NCBI GenBank assembly: GCA_040878035.1
Contig: JBBDMX010000016.1
Coordinates: forward strand, 62,001 to 126,000
From: JBBDMX01 sp040878035
GTDB lineage: Bacteria > Planctomycetota > Phycisphaerae > Phycisphaerales > Phycisphaeraceae
Reading direction: 5' to 3'
Length of the DNA stretch: 64,000 bases
Below, in pieces: positions 51,047 through 59,101 of the stretch (position 1 is its first letter; the number at the start of each line of letters is the position of its first letter). The notes beneath the pieces were generated by a model. The model did not search any database. It saw nothing but the letters and a program-made list of their open reading frames with translations, and had not been told where the DNA came from. The translations under genes were made by a program, and so were the position numbers.

Positions 51047-51052
51047 AGCCGT

Positions 51053-52282
51053 ATGCGTCCTTTGCCTGTTACCAGCGCCCACCGGTCTGTTGCGTCGTGC
51101 CTCGATGGCGAACGCGCGGTGGAGCGGGCATTTACGGTGGGGTTTCGGCATCGTGTTCGGTTCGTGGAAGGGGCGTTTGAGACGGCGAATCGTGAGTTGG
51201 CGGCATTGATGGGTGATGCCCAACGCAAGCCACGCGTTGTGGCGTTTGTCGATCAGAATGTCGCTGACGCCTGGCCGAGACTGACACGTCAGCTTGTGGA
51301 GTACGGGCAGGCGCATTGCGAGCGGTTCACGCTGGTTGAACCGGTGCATCTCGTCGCGGCTGGCGAAGCGTGCAAGAACGACACGCGATGCTTGGAGGAG
51401 GTCTGTCGGGCGATTCATGATGCGCGGATCGATCGGCAGTCGTATGTGCTGGCGGTCGGCGGCGGGGCGGTGCTGGATGTGGTGGGCTTTGCCGCGGCGA
51501 TCGTGCATCGCGGCGTGCGCCTGGTGCGCATGCCCACCACCACGCTGGCGCAGGCCGACTCGGGCGTGGGCGTGAAGAACGGCATCAACGCCTTTGGCAA
51601 GAAGAACTACCTGGGCACGTTTGCGCCGCCGTGGGCGGTGATCAATGATGCGCAATTGCTGACGACGTTGCCCGATGGCGAGTGGCGCGATGGGTTTGCT
51701 GAGGCGGTGAAGGTGGCGCTGATCAAGGATGCGGCGCTGTTTGGACAGATCGAGGCCGATGCCGCGCGGATCAAGGCGCGTGACCTGGCGGCCGCATTGC
51801 CGGTGATCCGGCGCTCGGCACTGTTGCACGTGGACCACATCACGCAAGGTGGGGACCCCTTTGAGTTGACCGCCGCTCGGCCACTGGATTTCGGCCACTG
51901 GGCGGCGCATCGGCTCGAGGAGATGACCAGCTTCACGCTGCGGCACGGAGAGGCGGTGGCGATCGGCATGATGCTCGACTGCACGTATGCGACGAGGATG
52001 GGACTGGCGTCGGCGACGTTGCCGGGCCGGGTGGCGGCAGTGCTGGGCGAGCTGGGCTTGCCAACCTGGCATGACGCCCTGCGCGACAGCGACCGGTTGC
52101 TGGAAGGCATTGAGGCCTTCCGCGAGCACCTGGGCGGGCAGTTGACCGTGACGCTGGCGTGCGAGATGGGGCGGTCGGTGGACGTGCATGCGATCGATGA
52201 CGGCGCGATGGTCAGAGCGGTGGAGGAACTGGCACAGACGCAACAGAGGCTAAGCCGCAAGCGGCTACCAGACCATGATTGA
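51053..52282 (+). CDS. eboD: 3-dehydroquinate-synthase-like cyclase (EboD-like)
   Basis: 409 residues, longer than housekeeping AroB (about 360). NAD-binding LAVGGGAVLDVVGFAAAIVHRG, RMPTTTLAQADSGVGVKNGIN, GFAEAVKVALIKD (metal Glu) and FGHWAAHRLE...LRHGEAVAIGM (metal His residues) show an intact active site. The family cyclises sugar phosphates; EboD proteins are relatives of sedoheptulose 7-phosphate cyclases with unproven substrate. Its place at the head of a TatD-EboE-UbiA-phosphatase series argues for the ebo type over shikimate AroB. The last residues (LSRKRLP) are encoded by the AGCCGCAAGCGGCT repeat. Confidence 0.82.
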   Translation: MRPLPVTSAHRSVASCLDGERAVERAFTVGFRHRVRFVEGAFETANRELAALMGDAQRKPRVVAFVDQNVADAWPRLTRQLVEYGQAHCERFTLVEPVHLVAAGEACKNDTRCLEEVCRAIHDARIDRQSYVLAVGGGAVLDVVGFAAAIVHRGVRLVRMPTTTLAQADSGVGVKNGINAFGKKNYLGTFAPPWAVINDAQLLTTLPDGEWRDGFAEAVKVALIKDAALFGQIEADAARIKARDLAAALPVIRRSALLHVDHITQGGDPFELTAARPLDFGHWAAHRLEEMTSFTLRHGEAVAIGMMLDCTYATRMGLASATLPGRVAAVLGELGLPTWHDALRDSDRLLEGIEAFREHLGGQLTVTLACEMGRSVDVHAIDDGAMVRAVEELAQTQQRLSRKRLPDHD

Positions 52283-52301
52283 TCGCAAGGGTACATGCCC
52301 G

Positions 52302-52592
52302 ATGACGGCCCCGCAGGTGCTCGACGCCTACTACATGGAGCATCGCGCCAAGCTGCTGGATATCGCGGCGTATCTGGATCGACTGGACCGCGCGCAAGCG
52401 GGTGAAGCGGTCGCAGACCCGCGCACCATTGCGTTGCGTGAAGCCATTGGTTTGCTTATCGATGGGCAGGACGAGCGCGTTCGGCGCGTGCTGGAGTTGC
52501 TCAGTGATCCGACGGACGAGCCGATTGCCAAGGCGGGAGGCAAGGGTGCGATGGGGGTGTGGCCGGGGTACATGGAAGGTGTGGTCCGCTAA
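52302..52592 (+). CDS. small helical protein within the ebo cluster
   Basis: 96 residues from the ATG at 52302 (AAGGG upstream); an ATG at 52275 that overlaps the eboD stop is also possible. It is predicted to be all-helical (LDAYYMEHRAKLLDIAAYLD, ALREAIGLLIDGQDERVRRV) with a Gly-rich tail WPGYMEGVVR. It occupies the slot where eboA might be expected but is much shorter than EboA proteins known to me (over 200 residues), so I do not equate them. Confidence 0.6.
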   Translation: MTAPQVLDAYYMEHRAKLLDIAAYLDRLDRAQAGEAVADPRTIALREAIGLLIDGQDERVRRVLELLSDPTDEPIAKAGGKGAMGVWPGYMEGVVR

Positions 52593-52615
52593 ACCGCAAG
52601 CGGTCATTCAAAGTC

Positions 52616-53416
52616 ATGCGTTACATCGACCCGCACATTCACATGGTCAGCCGAACGACCGACGATTACCAGCGCATGGCCGAGGCCGGGTGCGTGGCGG
52701 TGACCGAGCCGGCGTTCTGGGCGGGCTTCGACCGCTCTTCGCCGCAGGGCTTTTTTGACTATTTCCGCCAGCTCACCGATTTCGAGCCCAAACGTGCCGC
52801 GGCCTACGGTATCGCCCACTACTGCTGGCTGTGCATCAATCCCAAGGAAGCCGAGGACCCGGTCTTCGCACGCGAGGTGATCAAGCTGATCCCGCAGTTT
52901 CTCGACCGGCCCAACGTGCTGGGCATCGGCGAGATCGGCCTGAACAAGAACAGCCGCAACGAACTGACCGTGCTCGAAGAGCAGATCGGCCTGGCGGCGG
53001 AGCACGGGCAACTCATTCTCGTGCACACGCCGCACCTGGAAGACAAGCGCAAGGGCACGCGGCTCACGCTCGATGCGCTCAAGCGCAACGGCAACATCGA
53101 TCCCGGCCGGGTGTTGATCGATCACGTCGAGGAGCACACGGTGGGCATGGTGCTGGATGAGGGATTCTGGGCGGGCATGACGCTGTATCCCAACAGCAAG
53201 TGCACGCCGCAGCGCGCGGTGGACATCATCGAGATGTATGGCAGCGAGCGGCTGTGGGTCAACTCGGCGGGCGACTGGGGCCACAGTGATCCGCTGGCGG
53301 TGCCTAAGACGATCCTGGAGATGCGCCGCCGGGGCCACAGCGCCGCCACGATCGAGCGCATCACCTTCGGCAACCCGCAGGCGTTCCTGGGGCAAAGCCC
53401 GCGGTTTGCAGTTTGA
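52616..53416 (+). CDS. eboB: TatD-family metal-dependent hydrolase (EboB-like)
   Basis: 266 residues from MRYIDPHIH. The TIM-barrel amidohydrolase ligands are visible: HxH in DPHIH, Glu in GIGEIGLNK, His in LVHTPH, His in LIDHVEEHT and Asp in NSAGDWGHSD. The N-terminal DPHIHMVSRTTDDY and CVAVTEPAFWAGFDRSS are characteristic of the EboB branch more than of TatD DNases. The reaction is unknown. The stop codon is the first part of a 189-bp palindrome that separates it from eboE. Confidence 0.82.
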   Translation: MRYIDPHIHMVSRTTDDYQRMAEAGCVAVTEPAFWAGFDRSSPQGFFDYFRQLTDFEPKRAAAYGIAHYCWLCINPKEAEDPVFAREVIKLIPQFLDRPNVLGIGEIGLNKNSRNELTVLEEQIGLAAEHGQLILVHTPHLEDKRKGTRLTLDALKRNGNIDPGRVLIDHVEEHTVGMVLDEGFWAGMTLYPNSKCTPQRAVDIIEMYGSERLWVNSAGDWGHSDPLAVPKTILEMRRRGHSAATIERITFGNPQAFLGQSPRFAV

Positions 53417-53601
53417 ACACGAAGACACGAAGGCACGAAGAAGAAGGGGAAGGAACAGGGATGGACATGATAGACATGATGAGTCAGAAGGCGGATCCGA
53501 AATCCGAAGTCTGAAATCTGGAATCCGAAATCTGAAATCATGTTCATCATGTCTATCGCTGTTCCCTCTTCTTCTTCGTGCCTTCGTGCCTTCGTGTTCA
53601 A
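53413..53601. repeat. nested palindrome filling the eboB-eboE spacer
   Basis: Outer arms TTGAACACGAAG / CTTCGTGTTCAA with CACGAAGG units, middle arms around GACATGATAGACATGATGA, and a centre made of direct repeats of CCGAAATCYGAAATCTG type. It starts at the eboB stop codon and ends one base before the -10 of eboE. Confidence 0.8.
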
Positions 53602-53607
53602 TACAAT
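53602..53607 (+). promoter_or_regulatory. -10 hexamer 6 nt before the eboE ATG (leaderless)
   Basis: TACAAT then GGCGTC then ATG at 53614. It suggests eboE-eboC-eboF have their own promoter. Confidence 0.55.
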
Positions 53608-53613
53608 GGCGTC

Positions 53614-54810
53614 ATGCGTGATGTGCTTGGGCCTGACACTGTGCTGGGGTATTGCACCAATGTCCATGCGGGACGTGGGCTGGTGGAGCTGCGCGAGAAC
53701 CTGGAGCGTTATGCGGCGGCGGTGAAGGGGGTGGTGAGTCCCGCGGCGCCGATGGGGGTGGGATTGTGGCTGCCCGAGCAGGCGGTGGATGAGTTACTGG
53801 CCGATGATGGCCAGGGCGTGGTGGAACTCGATGAGTTTCTGCAATCGCATGGCCTGATGCCCTTCACATTCAACGGGTTTCCCCAGGGCGATTTTCATCG
53901 CAAGGTCGTGAAGCATCGCGTTTATCGACCCGATTGGGCGCAGCACGAACGGTTCGAATACACATCGTCACTGGCGTTGATCCTGGGGGCGCTGGCGGAG
54001 GAGCGCATCGGTGAGGCCGAGGTGAGCATTTCCACGCTGCCCATCGGCTGGCTTGGCGCCCCCTGTCCGGCCGTTGATCTGGCCGCCGCCGCCAAGCAGT
54101 TGCGGACGCTGGCGCTGGTGCTGGGGGAGTATCGCAAAGAGCATGGCACGCTGGTCCATGTGGACCTGGAGCCCGAGCCGGGATGCATTCTCCAGCGCAG
54201 CGAGGATGTGGTGGCGCTCTTCAAGGATCACCTGTTAGTCGCGGGTGACGAGGACGCGATACGCACGCACCTGCGCGTCTGTCACGATGTGTGCCATGCC
54301 ACGGTGATGTTCGAGGATCAGGCGCAGGTGCTGGCGACGTATCGCGCCGCGGGCATTCGCGTGGGCAAGGTGCAGGTGTCGTCGGCGGTGCGCGTGCTGT
54401 TTGAGGGCATGACGGATGAGCAGCGCGAGGAAGCGCTGGCGCAGTTGAGGCAGTTCGACGAGCCTCGCTATCTGCATCAGACGATGATTCGTCTGCCCGA
54501 TGGCCGTGAGTGTTTCTATGAAGATCTGCCGCAGGCCTTGGCGGCACATCGGCAGCCCTCGGGCGAATGGCGGGTGCATTTTCACGTGCCGATCTACCTG
54601 GAGCGATTCGGCGGCGTGCAGACGACGCGCCAGCAGGTCGTGCAATGCCTGGCGGCGATTGAGCCGGGCGACGGCATCCATCATTTCGAGGTTGAGACCT
54701 ACGCGTGGAATGTGCTTCCGCAGGAGCTTCGCGTCGATGATCTGGGGCAGGGAATCGCCCGTGAGATGCGCTGGCTGATCGACGCCGCGGCCGCGAGGTC
54801 AGCGACATGA
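53614..54810 (+). CDS. eboE: EboE-like metabolite traffic protein (TIM barrel)
   Basis: 398 residues from MRDVLGPDTVLGYCTNVHAG; GYCTNVHAG is the opening I associate with EboE. The protein has a xylose-isomerase-like TIM-barrel pattern with candidate metal ligands (HVDLEPEPGC, HDVCHATVMFED, HFHVPIYLERFG, HFEVETYAWNVLP). EboE proteins resemble AP endonuclease 2/sugar isomerases, but no reaction has been shown to my knowledge. The stop overlaps eboC by four bases. Twelve upstream codons in frame lie in the palindrome and are rejected. Confidence 0.83.
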   Translation: MRDVLGPDTVLGYCTNVHAGRGLVELRENLERYAAAVKGVVSPAAPMGVGLWLPEQAVDELLADDGQGVVELDEFLQSHGLMPFTFNGFPQGDFHRKVVKHRVYRPDWAQHERFEYTSSLALILGALAEERIGEAEVSISTLPIGWLGAPCPAVDLAAAAKQLRTLALVLGEYRKEHGTLVHVDLEPEPGCILQRSEDVVALFKDHLLVAGDEDAIRTHLRVCHDVCHATVMFEDQAQVLATYRAAGIRVGKVQVSSAVRVLFEGMTDEQREEALAQLRQFDEPRYLHQTMIRLPDGRECFYEDLPQALAAHRQPSGEWRVHFHVPIYLERFGGVQTTRQQVVQCLAAIEPGDGIHHFEVETYAWNVLPQELRVDDLGQGIAREMRWLIDAAAARSAT

Positions 54811-55574
54811 GTGAAACGGCCCAGGCAACGACAAGCCGAGTATGGGCGTACCTGGAGCTGGCACGCATCTCCAATCTGCCCACGGTGTGGAGCAACGTGC
54901 TGGTAGGGTGTGCCCTTGGCGCTACCGCCGGCGCGGCGACGCCCAATGGCGGGATCGTGCCTTTCCCGTGGCGGGCTGCACTGGCCCTGGCTATGGCAAT
55001 GTCGTCCTTCTACATCGCCGGCATGGTGCTCAATGATGTCATGGATGTGGCGGTGGATCGCCTAGAGCGTCCAAGCCGGCCCATTCCCTCTGGTCGCGTC
55101 TCGCGCCGCAGCGCCACGGTCGTCGCCGTCGCCTTGCTCGGCGCCGGCATGCTCATCGTCGCGCTGGTCAACGTACAAGCCCTGCCGCCCGCGACCATGC
55201 TCTTGTTGCTGATCCTTGCCTACGATGCGGCCCACCGCCGTTATGCAGCGTTGGTGGTGCTGCTGGGCGTATGCCGGATGATGGTGTACCAAATCTCGGC
55301 GGTGGCGATTTGCTGGCCACTGCCGCAGCCGTTGCCGTTGAGCAACGCTGCTATACCGGCGACCATGCTCATCTATGTCGTCATCCTATCACTGATCGCA
55401 CGCCGTGAGGCCGGCAACCCGCGCCGCATCCGCATCGTGCTGGTGCTGCTGGCGGGCATCAGTCTGCTCGACGCCGTGTTCCTGGTGGGACTGCGGATGA
55501 TCGTGCCCGCGCTGGTGGCTGTGGCCTGCTTTGCTTTGACGCGCATCGGGCATCGTTGGATCAAGGGGACGTGA
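54807..55574 (+). CDS. eboC: UbiA-family prenyltransferase-like protein (EboC-like)
   Basis: 255 residues, about eight membrane helices. First Asp-rich motif NDVMDVAVDRLERPSRPIPSG is intact; the second is only YDAAHRR, weaker than the usual DxxxD. UbiA enzymes transfer isoprenyl groups to aromatic rings or other acceptors in the inner membrane. In cyanobacteria EboC is needed for export of the scytonemin monomer. Overlap with eboE (ATGA) indicates tight coupling. Confidence 0.87.
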   Translation: MSETAQATTSRVWAYLELARISNLPTVWSNVLVGCALGATAGAATPNGGIVPFPWRAALALAMAMSSFYIAGMVLNDVMDVAVDRLERPSRPIPSGRVSRRSATVVAVALLGAGMLIVALVNVQALPPATMLLLLILAYDAAHRRYAALVVLLGVCRMMVYQISAVAICWPLPQPLPLSNAAIPATMLIYVVILSLIARREAGNPRRIRIVLVLLAGISLLDAVFLVGLRMIVPALVAVACFALTRIGHRWIKGT

Positions 55575-55663
55575 GGTAGTGATTCGGTAACGCAACAGAC
55601 ACAGTGACCGGTGAAGGGCTTGGTGGTTCATCTTCGGTTACCGTGGTTACGGCGATCTCCTCC

Positions 55664-57076
55664 ATGACTCCCACCGCCGTCTTACTTGTGGTTGGTCTGA
55701 ACCGGTCGTTGATCGGCCCGTGGTCGCCGCGCCTCAAGGCGTTTGCCGAGAAGGGACGCATCACGCGGCTGCGGCCGGTGCTGCCGGCGGTGACATGCAG
55801 CGTGCAGTCGAGCATGCTCACCGGTCTGCCGCCGCACGGGCATGGCATCGTCGGCAACGGGTGGTACGACCGCGATCTGGCGGAGGTGCAGTTCTGGAAG
55901 CAGAGCAACCGCCTGGTGCAAGGCGAAAAGGTGTGGGAGACGGCTCGCAGACTTGCGGCGGCGCGCGGCAGCGAAAGCGCTGGCCGTGCCGACAACCGCT
56001 TCACCTGCGCCAACCTGTTCTGGTGGTACAACATGTATTCGAGCGCCGACTGGTCGGTGACGCCCCGGCCGATGTACAAAGCCGACGGGCGCAAGATTCC
56101 CGACGTGTACAGCGAGCCGGTGGAGCTGCGGCGCGACTTACAGAAGAAACTGGGGCAGTTCCCGCTGTTCAAGTTCTGGGGGCCGGGGGCGTCGATCGAG
56201 TCGAGCCGGTGGATCGCCGATGCGGCCCGCATCGTTCATGAGCAGCATCATCCGACGCTGACGCTGGTGTACTTGCCGCATCTGGACTACGCCTTGCAGA
56301 AGCTCGGACCGGGACATGCGGAGATTCACGCGGAGGTGGCGAAGGTTGACACACTGGTTGGCCAGCTGCTGGATTACTTCGGCGGGCAGGGCGTGCGCGT
56401 GATGATCGTGAGCGAATACGGCATCGAGTCGGTGGACGATGCGGTGCCGATCAATCGCGTGCTTCGTTCGGCGGGGTTTCTACGGGTGCGCGACGAGCAG
56501 GGGTTGGAGTTGCTGGATGCCGGAGCATCGCAGGCGTTTGCGGTGGCGGACCATCAGGTGGCGCATGTGTACGTGCGTGAGGCCGAACAGGTGCCGCGCG
56601 TGGCCGATCTATGTCGCGGTGTGCCGGGTGTGGCGAGCGTGTTGGATGGGCAAGGCAAGGTGGATGCCGGCATCGATCATTCGCGAGCGGGCGATCTGCT
56701 GCTCATCGCCGAGGCCCGCCGGTGGTTTAGTTATCACTACTGGCTCGACGACGCCAAGGCGCCGGACTTTGCCCGCACGGTGGACATTCACCGCAAGCCC
56801 GGCTACGACCCGCTGGAGCTTTTCATCGACCCGGCGATCCGCTGGCCGAAGCTCAAAGTCGCCTGGCGATTAATGCAGAAGTCGCTGGGCGTGAGGATGC
56901 TGATGGATGTGGTGCCGCTGGATGCGAAGCTGGTGCGCGGGTCGCACGGGCGCATTGAGCAGGATGCCGAACATCAGCCGGTGATGATCACGCAGCATGA
57001 AACGGGGATCAGCGGCGAGGAGGCGTCGTGCTGTGCGGTGCGCGATGCGGTCCTACGGCATTTGGATCTGGCGTGA
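55664..57076 (+). CDS. eboF: alkaline phosphatase/phosphodiesterase-fold protein (EboF-like)
   Basis: 470 residues from the ATG at 55664 (20 earlier GTG-started codons rejected). The nucleophile region PAVTCSVQSSML (Thr44) and LPPHGHGIVGNGWYD follow the nucleotide pyrophosphatase pattern, as does YLPHLDYALQKLGP. However the first metal Asp (usually DGL) reads VGLNRS and the usual DHG reads SEYGI, so metal binding may be altered. It completes the ebo-type series. The gap from eboC is 89 bp. Confidence 0.82.
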   Translation: MTPTAVLLVVGLNRSLIGPWSPRLKAFAEKGRITRLRPVLPAVTCSVQSSMLTGLPPHGHGIVGNGWYDRDLAEVQFWKQSNRLVQGEKVWETARRLAAARGSESAGRADNRFTCANLFWWYNMYSSADWSVTPRPMYKADGRKIPDVYSEPVELRRDLQKKLGQFPLFKFWGPGASIESSRWIADAARIVHEQHHPTLTLVYLPHLDYALQKLGPGHAEIHAEVAKVDTLVGQLLDYFGGQGVRVMIVSEYGIESVDDAVPINRVLRSAGFLRVRDEQGLELLDAGASQAFAVADHQVAHVYVREAEQVPRVADLCRGVPGVASVLDGQGKVDAGIDHSRAGDLLLIAEARRWFSYHYWLDDAKAPDFARTVDIHRKPGYDPLELFIDPAIRWPKLKVAWRLMQKSLGVRMLMDVVPLDAKLVRGSHGRIEQDAEHQPVMITQHETGISGEEASCCAVRDAVLRHLDLA

Positions 57077-57134
57077 ACCACCCCTCGATTCGATGCGAAT
57101 CTCGGGCAGCCCCGCTAAGACGCGGCCGCCTCAC

Positions 57135-58430
57135 TCAAGCGGTTGGACGCCGCACGATCAGCGTATCGTTCTGCCCGCCGAAGCCGAAGCTGTTGGACAG
57201 GCACACGTCCACCTTGGCGTGGCGCGACGCATTGGGCACGTAATCCAGATCGCACGCGGGGTCAGCCTCGTGCAGGTTGATTGTCGGCGGCAGCTTGCGA
57301 TCGCGAATCGCCAGCACGCAGGTGATCAGCTCCACCGCGCCGGCGGCGGCGATCAAGTGCCCCAGCATCGACTTGACCGAACTCATCGGCACCTTGCCGG
57401 CATGCTCGCCGAACACCGTCTTGACCGCCTGCGATTCGGTCGAGTCGTTCTCTTTAGTCCCCGTGCCGTGCGCCGAGATGTAGTCGATGTCATGGATGGT
57501 CAGCCCGGCGTCGGCCATCGCCTGCCGCATGGACGCGACGGCGCCGTGGCCATCGTCGGGAATATCGGTGATGCGATAGGCGTCGGCGGATGAGCCGAAA
57601 CCGACGACCTCGGCGACGATGGCCGCGCCGCGCGCCAGGGCGTGTTCGAGCGTCTCAAGCACGATCATGCCGGCGCCCTCACCCAGCACGAATCCGTCGC
57701 GCGTGCGGTCGAAGGGCCGGGCTGCGGTGAGGCACGAGTCGTTCCGCCGCGACAGCGCGGTGAGTCGGTTAAAGCCGGTGACGCCCAGCGGGTGGATCAT
57801 GGTGTGTGCCCCGCCGGCGATCATCACATCGGCGTCGCCGTGGCGCAGGATGTGCGCCGCTTCGCCGATGGCTTGAGTCGACGCGGCGCAGGCGGTGAGG
57901 CAGTTGTACGCCGGCCCCTGGGCGCCGAACTCCATCGCCAGGTGCGACAGCGGCATGTTGGGCTCCTGCTCGATCTCGCGCAGGGCGCTCATGCGCTGGC
58001 GGGCGACCTGGTACCACGCCGAACCTTGCACCTGCTTGGCGTCGGCGTCCCAGCCGCCCAAGTTGGCCGCGACGTAGTTCTCGAAATCCAGCGAACCTTC
58101 GCCCGAGCCCAGGTAGATGCCCAGGCGCTCGCGATTGAGGTCGGGAGAATCATCGAGCCCTGCCGAGCGCCACGCCTGCGCCGCGGCGCCTAAGGCAAAG
58201 CCGGTGTTGTGCCCGATCCCCTCGTGCATCGCGGCGTCTTTTACAAAGGGCCGCCAGTCGTAGTCCTTCACCTGCGCCGCGAAGGTGGTGGGAAACGTGC
58301 GGGCGTCAAAGTGACCAATGGGCGTGATGCCGCACTCCCCGCGGAGCAGCCGCTGCCAGACACGCTCGATGTCGTGGCCCAGCGGGGTGACCCAGCCCAT
58401 GCCGGTGATGACGATGCGTTTGCGTGTCAC
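57135..58430 (-). CDS. beta-ketoacyl-ACP synthase, FabF type, catalytic
   Basis: 431 residues, starting GTG at 58430 that overlaps the hepT stop (GTGA). The Cys-His-His triad is complete: C181 (TACAASTQAIG), H321 (SAHGTGTKEND) and H358 (SMLGHLIAAAG), with the gating SNSFGFGGQN at the end. It condenses malonyl-ACP with acyl-ACP. The overlap with a toxin-antitoxin gene and the nearby second synthase suggest a specialised role over housekeeping FabF; no acyl carrier protein gene is seen. Confidence 0.88.
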   Translation of the reverse strand: MTRKRIVITGMGWVTPLGHDIERVWQRLLRGECGITPIGHFDARTFPTTFAAQVKDYDWRPFVKDAAMHEGIGHNTGFALGAAAQAWRSAGLDDSPDLNRERLGIYLGSGEGSLDFENYVAANLGGWDADAKQVQGSAWYQVARQRMSALREIEQEPNMPLSHLAMEFGAQGPAYNCLTACAASTQAIGEAAHILRHGDADVMIAGGAHTMIHPLGVTGFNRLTALSRRNDSCLTAARPFDRTRDGFVLGEGAGMIVLETLEHALARGAAIVAEVVGFGSSADAYRITDIPDDGHGAVASMRQAMADAGLTIHDIDYISAHGTGTKENDSTESQAVKTVFGEHAGKVPMSSVKSMLGHLIAAAGAVELITCVLAIRDRKLPPTINLHEADPACDLDYVPNASRHAKVDVCLSNSFGFGGQNDTLIVRRPTA

Positions 58431-58777
58431 TGCGTGTCGAGTTCCTTGAGTAGTTGGTCCATCTGCTGCCGCAGCAGCGGAAGATCGACTTGAATGATGT
58501 TCCAGACTATCTCGTTCCTAATAACGAAGTATCCATGCGTCAGTTGGTTGCGAAAATCGACAACTCGTCTGTAATCAGTGATGCGCTGAACGAGTTGTGG
58601 CGCCTGTCGATCCAGTTGTGTCACGGCTTCGCCGATGATGATGAACTCGCGCTCGACCGCCGCGCGAGTCTTGCGGTCACTGACATAGGCGGGAAACGAC
58701 ATGTCACGCACATGGCTTTCGACCGCCTCGCATGCTTCACGAATGTCCTGGAGGAAGGCCCGAGCATCACGCTGCAT
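58427..58777 (-). CDS. hepT: HepT-like ribonuclease toxin (DUF86)
   Basis: 116 residues, all-helical. The HEPN catalytic motif R-x4-H-x-Y is intact as RNQLTHGY. GGAGG lies just before the ATG, inside the mntA end. HepT is an RNase (tRNA or mRNA) that the MntA nucleotidyltransferase silences by polyadenylylating the Tyr of this motif. Gene order antitoxin-toxin with an 11-bp overlap is the usual MNT-HEPN form; the downstream end overlaps a ketoacyl synthase start. Confidence 0.88.
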   Translation of the reverse strand: MQRDARAFLQDIREACEAVESHVRDMSFPAYVSDRKTRAAVEREFIIIGEAVTQLDRQAPQLVQRITDYRRVVDFRNQLTHGYFVIRNEIVWNIIQVDLPLLRQQMDQLLKELDTQ

Positions 58778-59078
58778 AGACCAGCCTCCGGTCCTGATCG
58801 ATCGTTCGGCGTACGTAAGGATTGCGAATTCCCTCTTGTTCCATTAAATCCACACGGCGTTGAAACAGTTCCCTCAAGTCGTCCTGAAGCAGGAAGTAAG
58901 GGTCGTTCCAGCCTTTGCGGGGGAACTCTTCGAACTCAACGATGAAGTCCAAGTCGCTGCATTGGGGGTCGAAATCCTCTTCGCGGGCGGCTGAGCCGAC
59001 CAACTCCAGCCGGCGCACGTGGTGCTTGCGGCACAGTTGGATCAGTTGCTCGCGATGGGATTCGATCACGGGGTGCAT
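58767..59078 (-). CDS. mntA: MntA-like nucleotidyltransferase antitoxin
   Basis: 103 residues. Minimal nucleotidyltransferase: LELVGSAAREEDFDPQCSDLDFIVEF gives GS followed by DxD after 12 residues, slightly longer than the usual spacing. RRVDLMEQEGIRNPYVRRTI is the usual C-terminal end. It should adenylylate HepT. TAAGAT on the minus strand stands 6 nt before the ATG, so a leaderless promoter may lie between the upstream ketoacyl synthase and this gene. Confidence 0.87.
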   Translation of the reverse strand: MHPVIESHREQLIQLCRKHHVRRLELVGSAAREEDFDPQCSDLDFIVEFEEFPRKGWNDPYFLLQDDLRELFQRRVDLMEQEGIRNPYVRRTIDQDRRLVYAA

Positions 59079-59084
59079 GGCACT

Positions 59085-59090
59085 ATCTTA
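59085..59090 (-). promoter_or_regulatory. -10 hexamer 6 nt before mntA ATG (leaderless)
   Basis: TAAGAT, AGTGCC, ATG at 59078 on the minus strand; it falls in the 23-bp gap after the degenerate synthase stop. Confidence 0.4.
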
Positions 59091-59101
59091 GCGGCGTGGT
59101 C

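Noticed and set aside
51053..52282. Housekeeping aroB of the shikimate pathway
   Set aside because: Motifs would allow it, but the length and the ebo-type neighbours favour an EboD-like enzyme; kept as an alternative.
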